In this document: positions 25,798 through 33,470 of the stretch, one piece after another
Numbering within the stretch: position 1 is the stretch's first letter
Layout of the letters: each line of letters begins with the position of its first letter
From: JAGRGG01 sp965217265
Lineage (GTDB): Bacteria; Pseudomonadota; Alphaproteobacteria; Geminicoccales; Geminicoccaceae
NCBI GenBank assembly: GCA_965217265.1
Contig: CBDCHP010000009.1
Span: 1-64,000, forward strand
DNA: 64,000 bases
Direction: 5' to 3'
The notes under the pieces: generated by a model
What the model saw: only the letters and a program-made list of their open reading frames with translations
Told to the model about the DNA's origin: nothing
The model's database searches: none
Translations under genes and position numbers: made by a program

Positions 25798-27336
25798 TCA
25801 GCCCTGCCACTCCACGCCGGCGCCGGCCGCCAAACGCCGCGCCCGGCGACGCTTGAAGCCCAAGAAGAGCGGGTAGAGGAACAAGGCGGCGGCGATGCCC
25901 AAGCAGGTGGCCGAGATCGGCCGGGTGAACCACACCGTCCAGTCGCCCTGCTCGGCGATCAGCGTCTGGCGAAACGAGCGCTCGGCGAGCGGCCCCAGCA
26001 CGATCGCCAGGACGAGCGGCGCCATCGGGTAGTCGAGCTTGCGCAGCGCGTAGCCGGCGACGCCGAAGATGAGGATGAGCCAGACGTCGTGCATGACGCT
26101 GTCGGGCGCGTAGCCGCCGACGAGGCAGAGCACGTAGATCACCGGCGCCAGGATGGTGAAGGGCATCTTCAAGACCCAGATGAAGAGGGGGATCAGCGCC
26201 AGGTTCAACAGCACGGTGACGAGGTTGGCGGCGTACAGGCTGGCGATCAGGCCCCAGACGAAGTCGCCCTGCTCGATGAACAGCATCGGCCCCGGCGTCA
26301 GGCCCCAGATGATCATGCCGCCCAGGATGATCGCGGTCGTCGGCGAGCCGGGGATGCCCAGCGTGAGCATCGGCAGGAGGGATCCGGTCGAGGCCGCGTT
26401 GTTCGCCGCCTCGGGCGCCACGACGCCGCCGACCTCGCCTTTGCCGTAGCGCTCCGGGTGCTTCGACATGCTCTTGGTGAGGCCGTAGCTCATCAGCGCC
26501 GCCGGGGTGGCGCCGGCGGCGGGCAACATGCCGACGAAGTAACCGAGCAGCGAGCTGAGGCCCATGGTCGGCAGGGTCGGCCGCAGCGCCCGGATCCCAG
26601 CCATGATCCGCTGGGCGTTGACGCTGTGCTGGGCGATCTCGACTTTGCCCTTGGCCTTCTCGATCGTGTAGAGCATCTCACCGATGCCGTAGATGCCGAT
26701 CGCCAGCACGATGAACGAGATGCCCTTGTAAAAGCCGGCGATGTCGAAGAAGACGAGGCGCGGCCGACCGGAGATCGCGTCGAGGCCGACCGTTGCGAGC
26801 ACGAGCCCGAGCAGGATCATCAGTATCGTCTTGGGGATGTCGTCGCCGCCCAAGCCGACGAAGGTGGCGAACGCCACGAGCATCAGCGCGAACTCCTCGG
26901 ACGGGCCGAAGCGCAGGGCGAAGTCGGCGAGCGGCGGCGCGAACAGGGTGAAGAGGATGATCGCGATGGTGCCGCCGACGAAGGAGGCGACGGCGGCGGC
27001 GACCAGCGCCCGGTCGGCCAACCCCTTCATCGCCAGCGGTCGACCGTCGAAGGTGGTCGCCACCGCCGTCGAGGCGCCGGGGATGCCGAGCATGATCGAG
27101 CTGACCGCACCGCCGTACATGGCGCCGTAGTAGATCGCGCAAAGGAAGATGATGGCCCCGGTCGGCGGTACGATGAAGGTGATCGGCAAGAGGATCGCCA
27201 CGCCGTTGACCGAGCCCAGGCCCGGGATCGCCCCGATCATCAGGCCGAGAAAGCAGCCGAGCACCATCAGGCCTAGGTTGAGCGGCTCGAAGGCGACGGC
27301 GAAGCCGCCGGCAAGGTGGCCGAGGATGTCCATCAT
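25798..27336 (-). CDS. tctA: Tripartite tricarboxylate transporter, large permease subunit TctA
   Basis: 512 residues, about twelve membrane segments. Family signatures: GAIPGLGSVNGVAILLPIT near residue 40, YGAMYGGAVSSIMLGIPG near 70-85, and GVVAPEAANNAASTGSLLPM followed by LGIPGSPTTAIILGG near 310-335. TctA forms the ion-driven channel that accepts carboxylates from the periplasmic TctC. An AGGAG lies before the start. It follows tctC and tctB on the minus strand and precedes gntR. Confidence 0.95.
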   Translation of the reverse strand: MMDILGHLAGGFAVAFEPLNLGLMVLGCFLGLMIGAIPGLGSVNGVAILLPITFIVPPTGAIIFLCAIYYGAMYGGAVSSIMLGIPGASTAVATTFDGRPLAMKGLADRALVAAAVASFVGGTIAIILFTLFAPPLADFALRFGPSEEFALMLVAFATFVGLGGDDIPKTILMILLGLVLATVGLDAISGRPRLVFFDIAGFYKGISFIVLAIGIYGIGEMLYTIEKAKGKVEIAQHSVNAQRIMAGIRALRPTLPTMGLSSLLGYFVGMLPAAGATPAALMSYGLTKSMSKHPERYGKGEVGGVVAPEAANNAASTGSLLPMLTLGIPGSPTTAIILGGMIIWGLTPGPMLFIEQGDFVWGLIASLYAANLVTVLLNLALIPLFIWVLKMPFTILAPVIYVLCLVGGYAPDSVMHDVWLILIFGVAGYALRKLDYPMAPLVLAIVLGPLAERSFRQTLIAEQGDWTVWFTRPISATCLGIAAALFLYPLFLGFKRRRARRLAAGAGVEWQG

Positions 27337-27417
27337 GTTACGTTTCTCCTGCGGCCGGTCGTCGGCCGTGGCACGCCGCCTTGCTGTGAGAACCGCGCGA
27401 CGACGCGCGCGGTAAGG

Positions 27418-27915
27418 CTAGAAGAAGATCGCGTAGAGCGGGAAGAAGAGGGGCTCGGTGATCCCCTTGGGCAAGAAGATCTTCATGCCCACCTCGAAGA
27501 AGAAGAACAGGACGACGGGCATGAGGACGGCGATCGTCAACGTCGTGATCCACCGGTGGCGGCCGATGAAGCCGAGGTAGAACAGCACGAAGAGGAAGAT
27601 TGCGGCGTAGGCGCCGATCACCACGGTGAGCCCGATGAGCGCGGTGATCGCGAGGATCGAGATCAAGATGAGCGCCCGCGTATCCGGGTCGATGAAGGGC
27701 TCGCCGGAGCGGCCCTGCGGGGTCGTGCCGCGCCAGCCGCGCGCGAGGGCGACGAGGCTGAAGACGAGCATCCCGGCCGAGAGCCAGAAGGGAAAGGCGC
27801 CGCCGCCGGGGCCCGTGCCCTCGACCCAGCCGATCGGCAGCACCGTCGCGTGCCACATCAGGTAGACCGAGAAGACCGCTAACAGGACGGCCGTCGAGAT
27901 CTCTGCTACGCGCAT
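27418..27915 (-). CDS. tctB: Tripartite tricarboxylate transporter, small subunit TctB
   Basis: 165 residues with four hydrophobic segments and the usual TctB size. The gene lies between tctC and tctA, the standard order. The sequence is poorly conserved in this family, so the call relies on topology, the EGTGPGGGAFPFWLSAGML loop and position. It is the small membrane partner of TctA. Confidence 0.88.
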   Translation of the reverse strand: MRVAEISTAVLLAVFSVYLMWHATVLPIGWVEGTGPGGGAFPFWLSAGMLVFSLVALARGWRGTTPQGRSGEPFIDPDTRALILISILAITALIGLTVVIGAYAAIFLFVLFYLGFIGRHRWITTLTIAVLMPVVLFFFFEVGMKIFLPKGITEPLFFPLYAIFF

Positions 27916-28017
27916 GGCGCTTGTTTCCCCCCTTCTTGCTTGTTCAAGGCCTGCCGGTCGGGCCGAGGGACGGGATGACCGCCCGATCAGCCCGTCCGCG
28001 CAAACAACAGCCGGGAT

Positions 28018-28998
28018 CTAGCCCAGCTCGCCCATCTCTTGCAGGATCGTCTTGTGCTTCTCCTGCTCCTCCATGAAGTAGTCCTGCAGCTCGCTGCCCG
28101 CGAGCCACCGGCAGTCGAGCGCCTCGTTCTCGCAATACCCCTGCCACTCCTCGGTCTCGAAGACCTGCTCGAAGACGTTGATGTAGTAGTCTTGGACTTC
28201 CTGATCGATGCCGCCCGGCGCCACGACCGAGCGCTGCATCTGGTAGACGAGGTCGGGGTAGCCCAGCTCCTTGAAGGTCGGCACGTCCGGCATGGTCGGC
28301 AGGCGCTCCTCGGTGAGCGACGCCAGCGGGCGCGTCTTCTCGGCCTCGTAGAAGCCCATCTGCTCGGCAGGGTTGTTGACCGTGGATTCGATGTGGTTGC
28401 CGAGCAGCGCCTTGGCGACGTCGCCGCCGCCCTGGAAGGGCACGTAGGTCATGTCGAGGCCGTAAGTACTCTCCAGCATCGTGGTGACGAGGCTGTCCTC
28501 CTGGCCGGTACCGGTGCCGCCCATGCGCCAGTCCTTGCCCTGCTCCTTCACGCCGGCGACGTAGGCGTCCAGGTCCTGCGCGTCGGAGTCGGCGTTGACC
28601 CAGAGCACGAACGTGTCCTCGGCCATCCGCGCGATCGGCGTGAACTCGGCGATGTCGACCCCGATCTCGGGGCTGCGCAGCGGCGTCGTGTAGTAGCTGT
28701 TGAGGGTGGCCATGATCACGTGCGGGTCACCCTCCTTGTCTTTCAAGTAGCGCATCGCCTCCGCGCCCGAGCCGCCGCCCTTGTTGATCGGGATGAAGGG
28801 CACCGAGGCGATGTCGTGCTTGGCGATGATCGACTGGATGAACCGGGCGAGGCGATCGGCGCCGCCGCCGGTGCCCGCCATGATGACGAACTCGACCGGC
28901 TTTTGCGGCTGCCACTCGGCCGCCGCCTCGCCGGTCGTGGCGGCGCCCAAGACGAGGGCTAAGCCCGTCGCCGCCAGGAACTGACGCTTGACAGTCAT
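28018..28998 (-). CDS. tctC: Tripartite tricarboxylate transporter substrate-binding protein TctC
   Basis: 326 residues with a signal peptide (MTVKRQFLAATGLALVLG, cleavage likely after GEAAA near residue 27). Bug/TctC features: PVEFVIMAGTGGGADRLAR, the loop that holds a carboxylate through main-chain contacts, and FKELGYPDLVYQMQRSVVAPGG towards the C-terminus. A GGGAGAAG ribosome binding site precedes ATG 28998. The ligand is unknown; the operon suggests oxalate or another small di- or hydroxy-acid. The divergent neighbour is the PanE-like gene. Confidence 0.93.
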   Translation of the reverse strand: MTVKRQFLAATGLALVLGAATTGEAAAEWQPQKPVEFVIMAGTGGGADRLARFIQSIIAKHDIASVPFIPINKGGGSGAEAMRYLKDKEGDPHVIMATLNSYYTTPLRSPEIGVDIAEFTPIARMAEDTFVLWVNADSDAQDLDAYVAGVKEQGKDWRMGGTGTGQEDSLVTTMLESTYGLDMTYVPFQGGGDVAKALLGNHIESTVNNPAEQMGFYEAEKTRPLASLTEERLPTMPDVPTFKELGYPDLVYQMQRSVVAPGGIDQEVQDYYINVFEQVFETEEWQGYCENEALDCRWLAGSELQDYFMEEQEKHKTILQEMGELG

Positions 28999-29069
28999 CT
29001 TCTTCTCCCTGATCGCCGCGTTGCGGTCGATGCCGTTCTCAACCCGTCGCCGCCTACGCAGGTGGCTTT

Positions 29070-29092
29070 TGGCATCCCACAGACTGGTGTCA
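29070..29092. promoter_or_regulatory. Candidate GntR operator between tctC and the PanE-like gene
   Basis: TGGCATCCCA (29070-29079), then 5 nt and TGGTGTCA (29085-29092). It lies in the 197-bp divergent intergenic region, so it could control both directions. Confidence 0.45.
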
Positions 29093-29195
29093 TCGTCCGG
29101 TTTGTGTCAAGCGTCTTCATGCCCCTTGGTACGGTCGTGGCCCGGACGTACGGCCGAAGGGGACGGAACGGCTCAGGGTTGAGGGAGGAAGCACC

Positions 29196-30206
29196 ATGAA
29201 GATCTGCATCTACGGCGCCGGCGCCATCGGCGGCTATCTCGGCGCCATGCTCGCGCGCACCGGGGCCGAGGTGTCCTTGATCGCCCGCGGTCCCCACCTC
29301 GAGGCCATGCGGGCCGACGGCCTGCGGCTGCGCGTCGGCGAGGAGGAGACCGCCGTCGAGGTGCGGGCCACGGCCGATCCGGCCGAACTCGGGGTCCAGG
29401 ACTACGTCGTCGTCACCCTCAAGGCGCACCAAGCCTGGGAGGCGGCCGAGCGGATGACGCCCCTGCTCGGGCCCGAGACCGCCGTCGTTACCGCGCAAAA
29501 CGGCGTGCCCTGGTGGTACTTCCACGGCTTCGAGGGCCAGTACGCCGACTTGCGCATCCACAGCGTCGATCCTGACGATCGGCAGTGGAACGCGATCAAA
29601 CCGGAGCGCGCCATCGGCTGCACGGTCTATCCCGCCACCGAGATCGTGGCGCCGGGCGTCGTCAAGCACGTCTACGGCGACAGGTTCAATCTGGGCGAGC
29701 CTACGGGGGTGGAAACGCCCCGCGTGCGGCGTCTCGCCGAGACCTTCGAGGCCGCCGGGCTCAAGAGTGCCGTCATGCCCGACATCCGCGACGACATCTG
29801 GCTCAAGCTCTGGGGCAACCTCTGCTTCAACCCGATCTCGGCGCTGACCCGCGCCACGCTCGACGTGGTGGCGACCGACCCCGGCACGCGCGCCGTGGCC
29901 AAGGGTATGATGGTCGAGGCCGAGCACACCGCGCGCCGGCTCGGCGCGAGCTTTCGCGTCGACGTCGAGCGCCGCATCAACGGTGCCGCCAAGGTCGGCG
30001 CGCACCGCACCTCGATGCTGCAGGACCTGGAGCGCGGCCGGGCGCTGGAGATCGACGCGCTGCTGACCGCCGTGCAGGAGATGGGCCGTATCGCCGAGGT
30101 CGAGACGCCGACGATCGACACCGTGCTGGCCCTGGTGCAGCAACTCGGCCGCTCGCTGGATCTCTACCCGACCTATCCCGAGGAGACGACGGCCCTGCCA
30201 GACTGA
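29196..30206 (+). CDS. PanE/ApbA-family reductase; candidate oxalyl-CoA reductase
   Basis: 336 residues from ATG 29196 with GGGAGGAAG before it. The N-terminal NADP-binding motif is YGAGAIGGYLGAMLARTG, followed by VTLKAHQ, AQNGVPWW, and a C-terminal domain with DDIWLKLWGNLCFNPISALT bearing the catalytic Lys, plus HRTSMLQDLERGRALEID. The family is named for 2-dehydropantoate reductase. However, Methylobacterium extorquens uses a PanE homologue (PanE2) to reduce oxalyl-CoA to glyoxylate, and the oxalate-type neighbourhood here favours that role. No panB or panC is adjacent. Confidence 0.75.
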   Translation: MKICIYGAGAIGGYLGAMLARTGAEVSLIARGPHLEAMRADGLRLRVGEEETAVEVRATADPAELGVQDYVVVTLKAHQAWEAAERMTPLLGPETAVVTAQNGVPWWYFHGFEGQYADLRIHSVDPDDRQWNAIKPERAIGCTVYPATEIVAPGVVKHVYGDRFNLGEPTGVETPRVRRLAETFEAAGLKSAVMPDIRDDIWLKLWGNLCFNPISALTRATLDVVATDPGTRAVAKGMMVEAEHTARRLGASFRVDVERRINGAAKVGAHRTSMLQDLERGRALEIDALLTAVQEMGRIAEVETPTIDTVLALVQQLGRSLDLYPTYPEETTALPD

Positions 30207-30213
30207 GGCCGGC

Positions 30214-30363
30214 ATATGCTTCGCATCGGCTGCGCCGGGCTTTTTCCTTCTCTTTTTTGCCAGTGTTAACGCAGGCGGTTGGCCGCGACGCCGAGGGCCA
30301 GCCCCGGACAAGGACAAAAAAGAGAAGGGAAAGTCCGCGCGGCGAGCGCACGCGCAAGCGTTC
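30214..30363. repeat. Intergenic inverted-repeat element, copy 4
   Basis: Starts about 7 nt after the PanE-like stop. Left arm ATGCTTCGCATCGGCTGCG, then TTTTTCCTTCTCTTTTTTGC, an inner part with GTTAACGCAGG and CGCCGAGGGCCAGCCCCGGA, then ACAAAAAAGAGAAGGGAAAG and a right arm ending GCAAGCGTTC. It lies in tandem orientation between two plus-strand genes. Confidence 0.8.
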
Positions 30364-30395
30364 AACCCCCTCGACAGCCGTGCCCGTTCGAGCTA

Positions 30396-30412
30396 TGGTT
30401 TCTGGCATACCA
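30396..30412. promoter_or_regulatory. Candidate GntR operator upstream of the SucCD-like genes
   Basis: TGGTTTCTGGCATACCA: TGGCATACCA at 30403-30412 matches the shared motif, and an upstream TGGT gives an outer ATGGT/ACCAT symmetry. The site ends 34 bp before the ATG of the CoA-ligase gene. Confidence 0.5.
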
Positions 30413-30446
30413 TGACGGTGCCGCGCGAGCACCGGGGAGGCGCCCG

Positions 30447-31622
30447 ATGAACCTGTACGAGTTTCAGGCCAAGGAGATCCTGGCGCGCCGCGGCGTGCCG
30501 GTGCCGGCCGGCCACGCGGCCCAGACGGCCGAGGAGGCCGCCACCGTCGCGCGCGGCCTTGACGCCTCGCGCTTCGTGGTCAAGGCGCAGATCCGGGCCG
30601 GCGGTCGCGGCGAGGCCGGCGGAGTGCATTTCGGCGCCACCGCCGAGGGCGTGAAGAAGATCGCCGGCAACCTGCTCGGCTCCCGTCTCGTCACCTCCCA
30701 GACCGGCAGCGAGGGCCGGGTCGTGCGCCGGGTGTACGTCGAGGAGGCGGTGGCGGCCGCGCGCGAGATCTACGTCGGCGCCCTCGTCGACCTCCGGCTC
30801 GGCCGGCTCGTGCTCGTCGGCGCCCGTGAGGGCGGCGGCGACATCGAGGCGCGCATCGCCCGTGATCCTGCCATCCTCGAAACCCTGCCGCTCGACGGGA
30901 CCGCCAAGCCCGAGCCGGCGGCGATCGGGGCGTTCGTGGCCCGTCTCAGGCTCGAAGGGGAGGCGGGGGAGCGCACGGCCGCCCTTTATGGCAAGCTCGC
31001 CGCCGCCCTCGTCGAACTCGACGCCGGCCTGATCGAGATCAATCCGCTCTCCGTCACGGCGGACGGCGCGATCTGTGCCGTCGACGTCAAGATGGTCCTG
31101 GACGACAGCGCGCTCTACCGCCACCCGGAGTTGGCCGCGCTCGAAGACGAGGACGACCGGGACGCGGTCGAGCTCGAGGCGCAGCGCCACGACATCAACT
31201 TCGTGCGCATGGACGGCGACATCGGCGTCGTCGTCAACGGCGCCGGGCTCGGCTTGGCGACGCACGACCTCTTGCGCGACCACGGCGGCAGGCCGGCCAA
31301 TTTCATGGACATCCGCACGACCGCGACCAGCCTGCAGATCGCCAAGGGCGTCGACCTGCTGCTCGCCAACCCGGCCGTCAAGGTGATCCTCGTCAACGTG
31401 CACGGCGGCGGCATGACCCGCTGCGACACCATCGTCGAGGCGCTCAACGTGGCGCTGCGCCAATCAAACCGCGGCGGCCTGCCGATCGTCTTTCGCGTCG
31501 CGGGCCAAGCCGCCGAGCAGGCGCGCCGGATGATGGTCGACCGGCGCATCCCGCACGAGCGGGTCGACGACATGACCAAGGCCTGCGCCCGCGCCGTGGC
31601 GATCGCCGGGGGGAAACGCTGA
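30447..31622 (+). CDS. ADP-forming acyl-CoA ligase, beta subunit (SucC/MtkA-like)
   Basis: 391 residues from ATG 30447 with GGGGAGG before it. An ATP-grasp domain begins MNLYEFQAKEILARRGVPVP, followed by VVKAQIRAGGRGEAGGV and EINPLSV. The C-terminal CoA-ligase domain has NGAGLGLATHDLL, NFMDI and NVHGGGMTRCD. Together with the next gene it forms a nucleotide-dependent CoA ligase. The family includes succinyl-CoA synthetase and malate thiokinase. Since it is not in a TCA-cycle context but in the one-carbon island under the same motif, it may activate oxalate, malate or glycerate. The substrate is not decided by sequence. Confidence 0.85.
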   Translation: MNLYEFQAKEILARRGVPVPAGHAAQTAEEAATVARGLDASRFVVKAQIRAGGRGEAGGVHFGATAEGVKKIAGNLLGSRLVTSQTGSEGRVVRRVYVEEAVAAAREIYVGALVDLRLGRLVLVGAREGGGDIEARIARDPAILETLPLDGTAKPEPAAIGAFVARLRLEGEAGERTAALYGKLAAALVELDAGLIEINPLSVTADGAICAVDVKMVLDDSALYRHPELAALEDEDDRDAVELEAQRHDINFVRMDGDIGVVVNGAGLGLATHDLLRDHGGRPANFMDIRTTATSLQIAKGVDLLLANPAVKVILVNVHGGGMTRCDTIVEALNVALRQSNRGGLPIVFRVAGQAAEQARRMMVDRRIPHERVDDMTKACARAVAIAGGKR

Positions 31623-32509
31623 TGGCCATCCTCATCGACGCCGACACCCGCCTCCTCGTCCAGGGCATGACCGGGCGCGCCGGCACCTTCTACACCGACC
31701 AAATCATCGACGCCGGCACGCGCGTCGTGGGCGGCGTCCGGCCCGGCCGCGGCGGCACCAAGCACCTCATGCTGCCGGTCTACGATCGCGTGCGCGACGC
31801 CGTGGCCGAGACCAAGGCCGACGCCAGCCTCGTCTTCGTGCCGGCACCCCAGGCGGCGGCGGCGATGATCGAGGCGATCGAGGCCGAGGTCCCGCTCGTG
31901 GTTTGCGTGACCGAGCGCGTGCCCGTGCTCGACATGGTGCGCGTGCGCGAGGCGCTCTCGGGCTCGCGCACGCGGCTCGTCGGCCCGAACAGCCAGGGCG
32001 TGCTGACGCCCGGGCGCTGCAAGGTCGGCGTCATGGCCGACGACGACGCCCGGCCCGGCCCGATCGGCATCGTCTCGCGCTCGGCCTCGCTCACCAGCGA
32101 GATCGTCGCCCAATCCAGCGCCGCCGGGCTCGGCCAATCGACCACCGTCGGGATCGGCGGCGACTCTGTCCACGGCGTCGGCTTCGTTGACTGCCTGAAG
32201 CTGTTCTTCGACGATCCCGAGACCGAGGCCGTCGTCCTGATCGGCGAGATCGGCGGCAACGAGGAGGAGGCGGCAGCCGAATTCCTTAGCAGCGCGAAGT
32301 CGGCGAAGCCGGTGATCGCCCTCGTCGCCGGGCGCCACGCCCCGCCGGAGCGGCGGATGGGCCACGCCGGCGCCTTGAGCATGTTCGGCCGCGGCGACGC
32401 GGCGGCCAAGGCCGAGGCGCTGCGCCGGGCGGGCGTCCACATCGCCGAGAACGCCGGCACCGTCGCCGCGACCGTGCGCCGGGCGCTCGTCGGTCGAACC
32501 GCCGCCTGA
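31622..32509 (+). CDS. ADP-forming acyl-CoA ligase, alpha subunit (SucD/MtkB-like)
   Basis: 295 residues; ATG 31622 overlaps the stop of the beta subunit (TGATG). The CoA-binding Rossmann half starts LVQGMTGRAGTFYTDQII, then LVGPNSQGVLTPG and PIGIVSRSASLTSEIV. The phospho-His is retained in RMGHAGALSMFG near residue 247. GNEEEAAAEFL matches the family. All catalytic elements for acyl-phosphate/phospho-His chemistry are present, so the heteromer should be active. Compared with succinyl-CoA synthetase, PNSQGVLTP differs from PNCPG, hinting at another acid. Confidence 0.85.
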   Translation: MAILIDADTRLLVQGMTGRAGTFYTDQIIDAGTRVVGGVRPGRGGTKHLMLPVYDRVRDAVAETKADASLVFVPAPQAAAAMIEAIEAEVPLVVCVTERVPVLDMVRVREALSGSRTRLVGPNSQGVLTPGRCKVGVMADDDARPGPIGIVSRSASLTSEIVAQSSAAGLGQSTTVGIGGDSVHGVGFVDCLKLFFDDPETEAVVLIGEIGGNEEEAAAEFLSSAKSAKPVIALVAGRHAPPERRMGHAGALSMFGRGDAAAKAEALRRAGVHIAENAGTVAATVRRALVGRTAA

Positions 32510-32569
32510 ACACGGGCCGTCGCAGGCCCACCCCTGAGAGCAAGAGCGCGTCACCGGGAGAGTCGCACT

Positions 32570-33403
32570 GTGGCCATCAAAGATCTCGCCGTCGCCTACA
32601 ACGCCAGCGCCAACGCCGACGCGGCGCTGCGGCTTGCCGTGCAGATGTGCCAGAAGTACGGGGCCGCCCTCACGGGCGTTTACGCGCACGCGCCCGCCCG
32701 TTTCGAGAGCAGGATCGAGCGCTGGGTCTCGGCCTCGGTGCTGGAGTCGCTCCGCCAAGGTGAGGCCGAGGCCGTCCGGGCGATCGAGGCGACGTTTCGC
32801 GCGCGGGTGGGCGAGGAGGTGGGCTTCACCGGCGAGACGTGCTGGGCGAGCGAGGAGGGCCAGCCCAACGCCGTGCTCGCGCGCCGCGCCCGCTTCCACG
32901 ACGTGCTGCTGCTCGGGCAGTTCTCGGCACCCGGCGACGCACGCCGCCCGGTGCGGGCGGAGGACCTCGTCCTTCACGCCGGCCGGCCCCTCGTCGTCGT
33001 GCCGAACAACTACGCCGTGCGGCCCTTCGAAGAGTACGCCGTAGTGGCCTGGGACGGCAGCCGTCCGGCGGCGCGGGCGCTCAGCGACGCCATGCAGATC
33101 CTGGAGACCAAGCGTCGGCTCGACGTCCTCTCGGTGGTCTCAAGCGGCGCCAAACGCGCGCCGAGCACGGCGCCCGACGTAGTACGGCACCTCAAGCGGC
33201 ACGGGGTTGAAGCCCGCGAGGTAATGGTCGAGGCGAGCCAGGAGGGAGTCGCGGCAACGATCTTGGGCTACTGCGCCGAGCAGAACCCGGACCTTCTGGT
33301 GATGGGCGCCTACGGCCACGCCAAGCTGCGCGAGGACCTGTTCGGCGGCGTGACCCGCAGCGTGCTCGAAGCCGCGCCTGTTCCCCTCCTGATGGCGCAC
33401 TAG
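32570..33403 (+). CDS. Tandem universal stress protein (UspA family)
   Basis: 277 residues from GTG 32570, 60 bp after the CoA-ligase genes. Two Usp-like halves are seen: residues 1-145, and residues 150-277, which begins YAVVAWDGSRPAARAL and ends with the nucleotide-loop signature MGAYGHAKLREDLFGGVTRSVL. Tandem Usp proteins bind ATP or AMP and act in stress and energy-state responses. The first half lacks a clear G-2x-G-9x-G loop. It is probably co-transcribed with the ligase genes. Confidence 0.82.
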   Translation: MAIKDLAVAYNASANADAALRLAVQMCQKYGAALTGVYAHAPARFESRIERWVSASVLESLRQGEAEAVRAIEATFRARVGEEVGFTGETCWASEEGQPNAVLARRARFHDVLLLGQFSAPGDARRPVRAEDLVLHAGRPLVVVPNNYAVRPFEEYAVVAWDGSRPAARALSDAMQILETKRRLDVLSVVSSGAKRAPSTAPDVVRHLKRHGVEAREVMVEASQEGVAATILGYCAEQNPDLLVMGAYGHAKLREDLFGGVTRSVLEAAPVPLLMAH

Positions 33404-33470
33404 GGGCGACGTAACGCGGCCGCAGCCGCGTGCACATCGTCTCCTCAGTCGCGCCGGATCCATAAGCCCC

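Noticed and set aside
25036..27276. A 746-codon plus-strand open frame across gntR and tctA
   Set aside because: Low-complexity His/Asp/Arg/Gln-rich translation with no family match; both genes beneath it on the minus strand are clear.
29196..30206. Naming the reductase panE for pantothenate synthesis
   Set aside because: No pantothenate genes nearby; the one-carbon context favours another substrate, and the family is known to include an oxalyl-CoA reductase.
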